A DNA stretch of 5,560 nucleotides, taken from NCBI RefSeq assembly GCF_011189575.1, contig NZ_PUJW01000060.1:1-5560 (forward strand), in the 5' to 3' direction. Positions 1 through 5,254 of this stretch are shown here, piece by piece (within the stretch, counting starts at the first letter, position 1; each line of letters opens with the position of its first letter). Position numbers and translations under genes: made by a program. The notes beneath the pieces were generated by a model. It saw only the letters and a program-made list of their open reading frames with translations. It had not been told where the DNA came from and made no database searches. The DNA is from Photorhabdus cinerea. GTDB taxonomy: Bacteria > Pseudomonadota > Gammaproteobacteria > Enterobacterales > Enterobacteriaceae.

Positions 1-113
1 CTCGTAGTCTGGTTTTTGCATGTAGTACAAAACACAATTACCAGCCCCCATGAAGTACGTAATCTTGCGGCTTCTCCGCTACAGAACGGACACGGCTTAA
101 GTTTCTCTGTCAT
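1..113 (-). CDS. lar: Lar-like restriction alleviation protein, N-terminal part (cut by window edge)
   Basis: The reading frame starts at an ATG at 113-111 and runs off the window after 37 complete codons. The visible N-terminus begins MTEKLKPCPFCSGEA and carries two CxxC pairs, CPFC and, about 20 residues on, CTTC. That is the zinc-ribbon-like pattern of the Lar/restriction alleviation family (Rac prophage Lar; about 60-90 residues). Known family members moderate host type I restriction of incoming DNA, reportedly by favouring modification. A good ribosome binding site (AGGAAGG, about 9 nt upstream) decides the start. The gene follows the helicase-loader gene by 22 bp on the same strand, so it is probably the next cistron of the pR operon. 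Other short phage CPFC proteins share this start, so Lar is a family-level call; the C-terminus is not visible. Confidence 0.72.
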   Translation of the reverse strand, partial: MTEKLKPCPFCSGEAARLRTSWGLVIVFCTTCKNQTT

Positions 114-135
114 ATCAAAAATCCTTCCTGCGTGA

Positions 136-861
136 TTACTTAACTTGCCGACGATAGCTATCCCACGGGAATCCAATAGCAATCGGCGATCCCATTCTCA
201 ACCTATCAATCACCCGCTCACCCAACACGTCAGCAAGCTGTTGCTGTGGCAAGTTTGTTAGTACACCAACCGGCTTTTTGTTTGCCAGCCGCCGATCCAC
301 AACCTGGAAAATTATCAGGTCTTCGTTCAAGTTATTTCTTTGCACTCCAACATCATCGAGCACCAACAAATCAACCTCACACAAATCATCAACCAAGGCA
401 GATTCGCTGATTTTCGCGTCCCGTTGATAAGTTTCACGTACACGCATCATTAAATCCGGCAAAGTAGCAATCAGTATGCTCTTACCGTTTTTGATAAGAT
501 GATTTCCGATGGCAGCGGCCAAATGGTTCTTCCCTGTACCCGGATTGCCACTGAAAATAAATCCACCAAATGAGTGACCAAAATTTTCTGCATAACGCCT
601 GGCTTTTGCGAGAGCCTTTTGCTGCTCAATTGTATCGGCGATATAATTTTCAAACGTGCAATCTTTGTGCAATGGACTGATGCCAGAACGACCCATGATC
701 CTGTTTAAGCGGTTCACCCGGTTCTCTTCGACAATGCGTTTTGAATTAATCTCACCCTGCTTACGATGCCACTCCATTAAATCATCAGCATTAGTGAATT
801 TAGGCTTGATATGCTCTGGCATCATCCGATGAAAACGAGCCAGAGTTTGTGCCATGCTCAT
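136..861 (-). CDS. dnaC: DnaC-like replicative helicase loader (AAA+ ATPase)
   Basis: This is a 241-residue protein, close to the 245 of E. coli DnaC. It should deliver the host DnaB helicase to the phage origin, the job of lambda P done by a DnaC-type protein. The AAA+ core is complete: Walker A GNPGTGKN at residues 105-112, Walker B LLVLDD at 165-170, a sensor I-like stretch VLTNL at 200-204, and an arginine-finger region GERVIDRLR at 214-222. Residues 1-60 are charged and helical, as expected for the helicase-binding N-terminus. The start ATG overlaps the stop codon of the upstream initiator gene by one base (TAATG), and GGAGGA lies 7 nt before it within that gene's last codons, so translation is likely coupled. 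An in-frame ATG two codons later is an alternative. ATPases of the IstB family share these motifs, but size and position next to an O-like gene favour a DnaC-type loader. Confidence 0.92.
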   Translation of the reverse strand: MSMAQTLARFHRMMPEHIKPKFTNADDLMEWHRKQGEINSKRIVEENRVNRLNRIMGRSGISPLHKDCTFENYIADTIEQQKALAKARRYAENFGHSFGGFIFSGNPGTGKNHLAAAIGNHLIKNGKSILIATLPDLMMRVRETYQRDAKISESALVDDLCEVDLLVLDDVGVQRNNLNEDLIIFQVVDRRLANKKPVGVLTNLPQQQLADVLGERVIDRLRMGSPIAIGFPWDSYRRQVK

Positions 862-1652
862 TAGAAATCCTCCGAAATGAATTGCTCTGTACGCACCGGT
901 TGAGCAATGCGATCACCAACCCGGCGCTGATAACGCTCGCAGGAATTCTTGTTTTGGTAGTTCAATTTCTGACTGGCAGTGATAAACCAATTCTTCGGCT
1001 TTTCAGCCTGAAACTCCAAATCCAATCTCTGTAGTTCATGCTGCAAATCGATATTCGTGTATAGATTCTCCCACGCCGAGTAGTCTTTGTGGTTTAAACG
1101 GATCATCTGCCCCTCAAACGCATACTTACTCGACATCGGGTGAACGCTTGCAGACTGATTTTGATTTTCATCAGCACAAGCCGGTTCATCGGCTTGGGTG
1201 TTTATAGGGTTAAAGGAATCAGGAATCAGGTTAAGGGAATCAGCAGGATTAGTTATATGCTCTTCTTGTGCTTGCACCATACTTGTATGGTGCTCTTCTG
1301 GTGCTTCTTTATTATCAGTATGTTGCGTTAACTGTTCTGGTATTTCACTAGCCGCTTCTTTGCAATGTGGGTTTTGGTGCTTCTTCCAGTTATTAATCTG
1401 AATAAACTCATTTCCATCTACTGCATATCTGGTGATAAAGTTTTTATTATGTAACTGAGCAAGTAATTTGTCGCAATCTGTATCGTCATACGGCAATACC
1501 ATGGCTTTAATTTTACGAGGCTTATCTTCAAGCCGACCCTCACGATCGGCAATAGTCCACAAGCCAGCAAATAATAATCTCGCCAATGGTTCACATTCGG
1601 CTAAATCATCATTTGTGAAAAAGCCTGGTTTAATATTTCGTGACCTAGCCAT
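861..1652 (-). CDS. O-like phage replication initiation protein
   Basis: This 263-residue protein belongs to the phage replication proteins that start MARSRNIKPGFFTNDDLAE. Residues 1-95 form a compact winged-helix-like domain (LARLLFAGLWTIADREGRL at about 24-41, then YIQINNWKKHQNPH-type motif at 83-96) thought to bind origin DNA. Residues about 100-172 are a polar low-complexity linker rich in E, Q, N and T. Residues 176-235 form a conserved C-terminal module (FEGQMIRLNHKDYSAW, then WFITASQKLNYQ) that probably contacts the helicase/loader; that contact is inferred. The start is fixed by AAGGAG 8 nt upstream. The stop overlaps the start of the DnaC-like gene. As in lambda O, the linker-coding DNA carries repeat structure suited to an origin. 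It lacks Walker motifs, so it is not a helicase itself. Confidence 0.87.
   Translation of the reverse strand: MARSRNIKPGFFTNDDLAECEPLARLLFAGLWTIADREGRLEDKPRKIKAMVLPYDDTDCDKLLAQLHNKNFITRYAVDGNEFIQINNWKKHQNPHCKEAASEIPEQLTQHTDNKEAPEEHHTSMVQAQEEHITNPADSLNLIPDSFNPINTQADEPACADENQNQSASVHPMSSKYAFEGQMIRLNHKDYSAWENLYTNIDLQHELQRLDLEFQAEKPKNWFITASQKLNYQNKNSCERYQRRVGDRIAQPVRTEQFISEDF
1177..1385. other. Candidate replication origin inside the O-like gene
   Basis: The DNA coding for the linker of the O-like protein holds several repeats. There is a perfect 7-bp inverted repeat (CAAGCCG / CGGCTTG, 6-nt spacer) at 1177-1196. A second has 9-bp arms (GCACCATAC / GTATGGTGC, 2-nt spacer) at 1274-1293. A 21-bp-period tandem repeat (GGTTAAAGGAATCAG, then GGTTAAGGGAATCAG) lies at 1208-1243. 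TGGTGCTTCTT occurs twice, at 1299-1309 and 1375-1385. In lambda the iterons of ori lie at the matching place within O. The repeats fall in a part of the protein under weak sequence constraint, which fits a DNA role. The iteron identity is not certain because no unit occurs four times. Confidence 0.45.
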
Positions 1653-1734
1653 GTCAGCTCCTTAAAGTGGTATATCAGTGATTTTGTTTATTGGCAGGTT
1701 GGGAAGATTAGGACCAATAAATGTGTCTTGCTCC
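1653..1734 (-). other. Short intercistronic gap
   Basis: These 82 bp separate the ASCH-like gene from the O-like gene in the same operon. The only element I can support is the ribosome binding site AAGGAG just upstream of the O-like start. I see no promoter, hairpin with a T-run, or convincing small gene. Confidence 0.6.
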
Positions 1735-2358
1735 TCACTCGCCGCATCTCTTAAACTCAATGACCCAAACCCAGTTATCATTGAACGAATCAGCTCCGTA
1801 AATCGATTCCCACAACTCCCGGAACGCAACACGATGCATGATATTTTCATGTCCTGGGCAAATTCCCGCTGTTACCCCCTCAGCTTTCGCATCTTCTTCA
1901 CTGATTTCATTCAGGCGCTCGACACGAATATCTGTGATTTCTAGCGTGATACGTGAAGCCCAACGCGGCATGTGAATTGATGGAATCCACTTTTCATTAC
2001 GAAACTCAACGCACTCAAAATCACATTCTGACATTAGTCGAATGTGATCTTTCATTTCGCTAATACTCTCGAACCCGTCAGCTCGATACGCTGCAAGCCC
2101 GTCACTTATTTCGCTAAATGAACAACCATTGGCGCAAACGCGATAATTAATAGTTTGGTAATGAGCCCAGGTCTCCCGCACCCACAGCCGATCGCCCACT
2201 TTTCCGAGTGGGCATTGAAGTTTGAGAACGCGCTCTTTCACTTCATGCCACGATAAAGTGGCCCAGAAGTGCTTAAATATTCTCCTTGTCTGAGTCTTCC
2301 GCCCGGACAAGATTGCCCGGACAATTTCCGCATTGAAAATAATTGGTTTCTCTGTCAT
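1735..2358 (-). CDS. ASCH/PUA-like phage protein of unknown function
   Basis: This 207-residue phage protein resembles a family seen in early operons of enterobacterial prophages and often labelled 'morphogenetic' or hypothetical without proof. Recognisable blocks are MTEKPIIFNAEIVRAILSG with KTQTRR at 21-26, GDRLWVRETWA at 55-65, IPSIHMPRWASRI at 125-137, and the C-terminal NDNWVWVIEFK at 193-203. The GDRLWVRETW and PRWASRI blocks suggest an ASCH/PUA-like beta-barrel, a fold linked to RNA or modified-base binding; this is inference. I chose the ATG at 2358 because GAGG lies 6 nt upstream and the family usually begins MTE. An ATG at 2415 in the same frame overlaps the cII stop (ATGA), would add 19 residues and has no clear ribosome site. 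The gene lies between cII and the O-like gene, where lambda has no counterpart. Confidence 0.75.
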   Translation of the reverse strand: MTEKPIIFNAEIVRAILSGRKTQTRRIFKHFWATLSWHEVKERVLKLQCPLGKVGDRLWVRETWAHYQTINYRVCANGCSFSEISDGLAAYRADGFESISEMKDHIRLMSECDFECVEFRNEKWIPSIHMPRWASRITLEITDIRVERLNEISEEDAKAEGVTAGICPGHENIMHRVAFRELWESIYGADSFNDNWVWVIEFKRCGE

Positions 2359-2411
2359 GATTGCCTCGCTATTTAGTGGTATCGGGGAAAGTGAGAGTTC
2401 CCCCGCTTGAT

Positions 2412-2747
2412 TCACATTGAAAGTTCGATTTGATTAGAAGCCTCAGTAACAGTTGGGGCTTTTCTTTTTGGGTATCTGATAAGCTCTAAAGCAGCCAATA
2501 ATGCTTTTGCATCCTCTCCTGTGATCACAACGGATTCATCTTTCGAGTCATACTCAATTGCAACTAAGAAACGAGCCATCTTTTCGATAAGACTGATATC
2601 ATCAATTCGTTGTGGTCGTTGCCAGCGTGCAATTTGGGATTCATGAAAACCGATAATTTCGGCGACATTCCTCGCGCCTTTCAGCACCAGTTTTTTAATT
2701 AATCTACTTTCCATCTCTCGAAACTTGCGTTCCATTGCGCTTTCCAT
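2412..2747 (-). CDS. cII: CII-like transcriptional activator
   Basis: This 111-residue protein matches lambda CII (97 residues) in layout. A charged N-terminus precedes a helix-turn-helix at about 25-42 (ARNVAEIIGFHESQIARW; lambda has a similar KTAEAVGVDKSQISRW). A helical segment follows, and the tail EASNQIELSM resembles the ERSEQIQMEF tail of lambda CII, the region concerned with proteolysis. CII tetramers activate pRE at TTGC-N6-TTGC sites and tip infection toward lysogeny. Such a site lies inside the first codons of this gene. The ATG at 2747 has AAGGA about 9 nt upstream; in-frame ATGs at residues 5 and 12 are less likely. The stop overlaps an ATG of the downstream reading frame. The gene follows a tR1-like terminator, so expression should need antitermination or readthrough. 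Confidence 0.88.
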   Translation of the reverse strand: MESAMERKFREMESRLIKKLVLKGARNVAEIIGFHESQIARWQRPQRIDDISLIEKMARFLVAIEYDSKDESVVITGEDAKALLAALELIRYPKRKAPTVTEASNQIELSM

Positions 2748-2757
2748 ATGTTAAATT
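2725..2757 (+). promoter_or_regulatory. pRE, CII-activated promoter (TTGC-N6-TTGC box)
   Basis: TTGC (2725-2728), six bases, and TTGC (2735-2738) form a perfect CII recognition site on the plus strand, lying over codons 4-8 of cII just as the lambda pRE box lies in the start of its cII. A -10-like TAAATT sits at 2752-2757, 13 nt after the second TTGC, the same distance as in lambda pRE. The transcript would run antisense through cro and then into cI and the nuclease gene. Confidence 0.75.
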
Positions 2758-2796
2758 CCTTAAATAAAATAATGTTAATAGCCCAGTTGTTGGGCT
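2758..2796 (-). terminator. tR1-like terminator between cro and cII
   Basis: On the minus strand AGCCCA, a 5-nt loop and TGGGCT (2796-2780) form a perfect 6-bp stem followed by a T-rich but interrupted tail (ATTAACATTATTTTATTT). The position between cro and cII matches lambda tR1. The broken T-run suggests partial or factor-dependent termination, which fits a site meant to be overcome by antitermination. Confidence 0.6.
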
Positions 2797-2800
2797 ACTC

Positions 2801-2908
2801 TCCCCGATTTGTGGGGAATGCATCTTCGGTACTGAGATGTTGAAAATCGATGCAGATTTGCACTCCTCATTAAGAGGTTCGCAAATTGATGGACTTACCC
2901 TTTTGGGT
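2801..2908 (-). other. Cluster of RNA stem-loops in the cro-cII spacer
   Basis: Reading the minus-strand transcript from the cro side, four possible hairpins occur. The first is ACCC-AAAA-GGGT (2908-2897). The second is two-tiered, with TTTGC / GCAAA outer arms and CCTC / GAGG inner arms separated by a symmetric 3x3 internal loop (2885-2857). The third has TGCATC / GATGCA arms enclosing 24 nt (2854-2819). The fourth has a TCCCC / GGGGA stem with a 7-nt loop (2817-2801). The region has no coding frame worth naming. By position it corresponds to the nutR-tR1 region of lambda, where Rho loading and pausing occur; a role in that is inference. Confidence 0.45.
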
Positions 2909-2925
2909 CAGTTAGAAAACAGGCT

Positions 2926-2952
2926 CCCCACACGGGCGGGGCATTCATTGTA
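2926..2952 (-). promoter_or_regulatory. nutR/putR-like antitermination element
   Basis: Just downstream of cro the minus strand reads TACAATGAATG followed by a stem CCCCGC / GTGGGG closed on the loop CCGT (stem-loop 2941-2926, one G-T pair). A near copy with one compensated pair change lies downstream of pL at 5414-5440. One element per early operon, the right one directly after cro, is the arrangement of lambda nut and HK022 put sites. No convincing boxA precedes it, so the exact class is open. Confidence 0.55.
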
Positions 2953-2964
2953 AATAGTGGAAGA

Positions 2965-3147
2965 TTATTTATTTTTGACTAATTCAGTTAAAGGGATACC
3001 AAGCTGCTCATGGATTTGAGCATATCTCGCTGGGGGGATACGCCCTTTTTTAATCCATTGCCGAATAGCTTGATCTCTAACATTTAGTATTCTAGCTAAC
3101 GCTGGAACACCCCCAGCTTTTCTGATCGTTGCTTCCAGTACACTCAT
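2965..3147 (-). CDS. cro: Cro-like repressor, YdaS/Cro family
   Basis: This is a 60-residue DNA-binding protein, the usual size of lambdoid Cro (about 60-70). A helix-turn-helix spans about residues 13-33 (GVPALARILNVRDQAIRQWIK), followed by GRIPPARYAQIHEQLGIPL, a pattern shared with the YdaS/Cro group of prophage regulators. It should bind the same OR/OL operators as CI, with different preference, to shut off cI and later dampen early transcription. It is the first gene of the pR transcript. The start at 3147 has AAAGGG 8 nt upstream; the predicted 5' leader is only about 30 nt. It is divergent from cI across 109 bp, the standard immunity switch. YdaS proteins are also described as antitoxins, but the setting argues for Cro. 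Confidence 0.85.
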   Translation of the reverse strand: MSVLEATIRKAGGVPALARILNVRDQAIRQWIKKGRIPPARYAQIHEQLGIPLTELVKNK

Positions 3148-3181
3148 ATGAATTTCCCTTTTTCACTAATGGTCACTAAAT

Positions 3182-3210
3182 AAAATACAAGGGAAACTTT
3201 AAAAAGTAAA
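3182..3210 (-). promoter_or_regulatory. pR promoter for cro and the right operon
   Basis: On the minus strand a -35 TTTACT (3210-3205), a 17-bp spacer and a -10 TATTTT (3187-3182) give a start near 3175. The first operator fills the spacer and the second covers the -35, so repressor binding there should block polymerase. Both hexamers match the consensus at four of six bases. Confidence 0.6.
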
Positions 3211-3245
3211 GTTTTACTTGCTATGAAAATAAAAGTGTTGCTTGT
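3187..3245. promoter_or_regulatory. OR: three 15-bp CI/Cro operators
   Basis: Three related imperfect palindromes lie between cro and cI: ACAAGGGAAACTTTA (3187-3201), TAAAGTTTTACTTGC (3207-3221) and AAAAGTGTTGCTTGT (3231-3245). All fit AAG-N5-CTT, with centres 20 and 24 bp apart, close to two helical turns. The first two overlap pR and the third overlaps the predicted pRM -10 region, giving OR1, OR2 and OR3 by analogy with lambda. The same motif recurs three times at pL (5255-5312), which is the main support for the assignment. Confidence 0.75.
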
Positions 3246-3257
3246 ATATTTGAGACA
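3222..3257 (+). promoter_or_regulatory. pRM promoter for cI (weak, probably leaderless transcript)
   Basis: A -10 TATATT at 3245-3250 would place the transcript start at or within a base or two of the cI ATG at 3257. No -35 hexamer is found at normal spacing, as expected for a promoter that needs bound CI next to it. There is also no clear ribosome binding site before the ATG. Lambda pRM likewise makes a leaderless cI message. OR3 overlaps the -10 region and would let CI or Cro turn it off. Confidence 0.5.
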
Positions 3258-3958
3258 TGAAAACGATGCATGAAAGAATCAAGCAAGCTCGACTTGCAAA
3301 AAAATTAACTCAAGCTGAACTGGCAGATATGCTTGGTGTCACTCCACAGTCAGTACAACAGTGGGAATCAAGCACAGAACCAAGAAAGTCAAGATTAACA
3401 GCATTAGCATCTATTCTTGATACTGATGTGAATTGGCTTTTGTTTGGTCAAGCATTAAGAAAGGATACTGGTCAAGTTCCACCAGAGAGCAAGTGGACAA
3501 CCATTGCGCCATGGGATAGTAGTACGCCGTTAGACAACGACGAGGTGGAGGTACCATTTTTAAGAGATATTGAATTCGCATGCGGTGCTGGTCGGTGTAT
3601 TGATGTGGATTATAACGGATATAAATTACGATTTTCCAAATCAACATTACGGCGAATAGGTGCCCCAACGGATGGTTCTACAATTGCTTGTTTTCCAGCT
3701 AAAGGCGATAGCATGGAGCCAGTTATTCCAAATGGAACAGCAATAGCAATTGATATCTCTAATAAAAAAATTATTGATGGAAAAGTATATGCAATTGAAC
3801 AGGATGGATTAAAACGCCTTAAATGCCTCTATAGACGCCCAAGAGGAAAAATACTTATCAGAAGCTACAACCGTGATGAATACGAAGATGAAGTTACAGA
3901 TGAGGATCAAGTGCTCATCATCGGAAGAATGTTTTGGTATTCCGTTTTAGATTATTAA
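3257..3958 (+). CDS. cI: CI-like prophage repressor (HTH plus S24 self-cleaving domain)
   Basis: This 233-residue repressor should hold the lysogenic state by binding the OR and OL operators. Residues 5-62 form an HTH_3/XRE DNA-binding domain (LTQAELADMLGVTPQSVQQWE at about 17-37, with LTALASILDTDVNWLL after it). The C-terminal half is a LexA/S24 domain: an Ala-Gly cleavage site at 111-112 (FACGAGRC), nucleophile Ser152 in GDSMEPVIPNG, and probable general-base Lys186 in GLKRLK. All parts for RecA-stimulated self-cleavage are present, so the prophage should be SOS-inducible. The ATG at 3257 is favoured because predicted pRM starts there; an ATG three codons on is the alternative, and neither has a clear ribosome site. 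It is followed after 9 bp by the nuclease-like gene, so the two are likely one operon. Confidence 0.94.
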   Translation: MKTMHERIKQARLAKKLTQAELADMLGVTPQSVQQWESSTEPRKSRLTALASILDTDVNWLLFGQALRKDTGQVPPESKWTTIAPWDSSTPLDNDEVEVPFLRDIEFACGAGRCIDVDYNGYKLRFSKSTLRRIGAPTDGSTIACFPAKGDSMEPVIPNGTAIAIDISNKKIIDGKVYAIEQDGLKRLKCLYRRPRGKILIRSYNRDEYEDEVTDEDQVLIIGRMFWYSVLDY

Positions 3959-3967
3959 GGTTATGGC

Positions 3968-5119
3968 ATGGACAATTTTAAGATAAAAATAAAACATCAT
4001 GTTGACCACGTTAAAAACGTAGGTCAACACTGCACTACCGAAGAAACAACTAAGCAAGCATTAATATTGCCTTTTTTAGATATTCTTGGGTTTAGTCCGT
4101 ATGACCCACAAAAAGTTAAAGCCGAGTATGGGGCGGATTTCCCCGGAGCAAAAGCAAATGAGCGGGTTGATTATGCCTTATTCTGCCAAGATGTTCCCGT
4201 CATGTTTATTGAAGCAAAAGGGTATAGCGAAAAGCTAGATAACCACTGCCCTCAATTATCCAGATATTTTAACTCCACTCCAGAAGTGACCATTTCAGCA
4301 ATTACAAATGGATTAGAATGGCGCTTCTTTACCGACTTAAAACAAAAAAACGTAATGGATTCTGCACCATTTTTACGCATAAAAATGGATGAAGTTAGTG
4401 ATGCAGATGTAGGTCAGCTCTATAGATTTAGACATGATAAATTCAAGCCAGAGGCATTAAGGACGCTTGCAGAAGAAAGTGTCTACCTATCTGTCTTCAC
4501 TAAAACAATCAGTACTAGCTTGAAAGATGTTGATAGTGAATTTGTAAGATATGTTGCTAGTAGATCTAATGTCGAACGCCAGTTAAATCAACGTTTCATT
4601 GAATCAATCACCCCTTTGGTAAAACAGGCTGTTGAGAAATCTGTTAGCGCAATGGTAGTTTCTGGCCTTTCAAATAGACATGTTCCAATTGATGGGGTTC
4701 AAGACGAAATAGAGCATCAAGATAATCCGAAAGAACCAGATGAGATAGTAGATCCAGATAATCCTAATATTGTTACCACCAAAAACGAATTCACTCTGTA
4801 TGAAAAAGCGAAATCAATAGTTGGAGATGATGTAGATTTACAATACAAAGATACAGAATCTTATTTTGGAGTTCTTTATCAAGGAAAATCAAATAGATGG
4901 ATAATACGATACTTTGATAAAAAGAATAAACCTTACATTCAGATACCCATTGAGTTAACTGAAATATTAACCAATGAAGTTAATAGGGCTGGATTATCTG
5001 TCAGCAACTCAAGAATATTTATAGAAGCTCCAGAAGATATATTGAGGATAACAGGAATTATTCTTGATGCTTTTGAATTTGTGAGAGACGACGATAACTT
5101 TAGAAAAAAAGCACAATAG
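3968..5119 (+). CDS. HsdR N-terminal-type PD-(D/E)XK nuclease, candidate exclusion or defence protein
   Basis: This 383-residue protein has the nuclease domain of type I restriction R subunits but none of the helicase motor that makes HsdR about 1000 residues long. Visible motifs in order are E25/E26 in TTEETTKQALILPFLDILGF, D68 in ERVDYALF, E82-x-K84 in MFIEAKG, and Q96-x-x-x-Y100 in PQLSRYF, the Q-x3-Y signature of HsdR nucleases. All expected catalytic residues are present, so it is probably active on nucleic acid. A helical middle (about 150-235) leads to an acidic linker (about 241-268, rich in D, E, P and N) and a C-terminal domain (about 275-375) that I do not recognise. It lies 9 bp after cI with AAGG 7 nt before its ATG, and ahead of a strong terminator. 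That is the rexAB position, so it is likely made in lysogens. No methylase or specificity gene is nearby. A role against other phages is inference from position and fold. Confidence 0.83.
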   Translation: MDNFKIKIKHHVDHVKNVGQHCTTEETTKQALILPFLDILGFSPYDPQKVKAEYGADFPGAKANERVDYALFCQDVPVMFIEAKGYSEKLDNHCPQLSRYFNSTPEVTISAITNGLEWRFFTDLKQKNVMDSAPFLRIKMDEVSDADVGQLYRFRHDKFKPEALRTLAEESVYLSVFTKTISTSLKDVDSEFVRYVASRSNVERQLNQRFIESITPLVKQAVEKSVSAMVVSGLSNRHVPIDGVQDEIEHQDNPKEPDEIVDPDNPNIVTTKNEFTLYEKAKSIVGDDVDLQYKDTESYFGVLYQGKSNRWIIRYFDKKNKPYIQIPIELTEILTNEVNRAGLSVSNSRIFIEAPEDILRITGIILDAFEFVRDDDNFRKKAQ

Positions 5120-5129
5120 GTTTTGCTAG

Positions 5130-5153
5130 GCCACCTAACGGTGGCTTTTTTTT
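5130..5153 (+). terminator. Intrinsic terminator of the cI-nuclease operon
   Basis: GCCACC, loop TAAC and GGTGGC form a perfect 6-bp GC-rich stem (5130-5145) followed by eight T residues (5146-5153), starting 10 bp after the nuclease stop codon. It should end lysogenic transcription before it reaches OL/pL. Confidence 0.92.
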
Positions 5154-5254
5154 CTTACATTCTTCCATCCCCCATCTAAGAATGACTAATTAGTCACATT
5201 TCCAAGAATTAGTAAAAAATAAAATACTTTAAAAACAATATAATATATGAATTT
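5154..5254. other. AT-rich non-coding spacer with a 14-bp palindrome
   Basis: I see no gene here. The one distinct element is TGACTAATTAGTCA (5183-5196), a perfect 14-bp palindrome that does not fit the AAG-N5-CTT operator and might bind another regulator. The rest is A/T-rich up to OL and may bend or melt easily. Confidence 0.4.

Noticed and set aside
1662..1850. A 62-codon minus-strand frame ending just before the O-like gene
   Set aside because: It overlaps the conserved C-terminal end of the ASCH-like gene by 116 bp, and its start has only an AGGA one base away, too close to act as a ribosome site. No familiar protein pattern is visible.
849..1944. Several plus-strand frames of 61-88 codons across the replication genes
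   Set aside because: All are antisense to well-supported genes and lack ribosome sites and known motifs.
2301..2324. Direct repeat of GCCCGGACAA inside the ASCH-like gene
   Set aside because: Two copies within conserved coding sequence are adequately explained by codon use and similar residues; nothing else supports a DNA role.
2384..2403. GGGGAA / TTCCCC inverted repeat downstream of cII
   Set aside because: It has an 8-nt loop and no following T-run on either strand, so it is not supported as a terminator or as an oop-like RNA terminator.
2840..2853. A second possible CII site, TTGA-N6-ATGC
   Set aside because: Each half matches only three of four bases, whereas a perfect site sits at 2725-2738 in the expected place.
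2897..2920. A lambda-style boxA-boxB pair made of TGTTTTCTAACT and ACCC-AAAA-GGGT on the minus strand
   Set aside because: The boxA-like string fits the E. coli consensus only partly, the stem is just 4 bp, and no counterpart is found in the pL leader, where a nut site should recur.
2898..2948. Short matching reading frames (beginning MNAPP) over both nut-like elements, here and at 5418-5474
   Set aside because: The frames are only 17 and 18 codons and diverge after the hairpin. The differences restore RNA pairing rather than the amino acids, and no ribosome binding site precedes either ATG.
3411..3668. Minus-strand open frame opposite cI
   Set aside because: It lies entirely within the strongly supported cI gene and shows no recognisable protein features.
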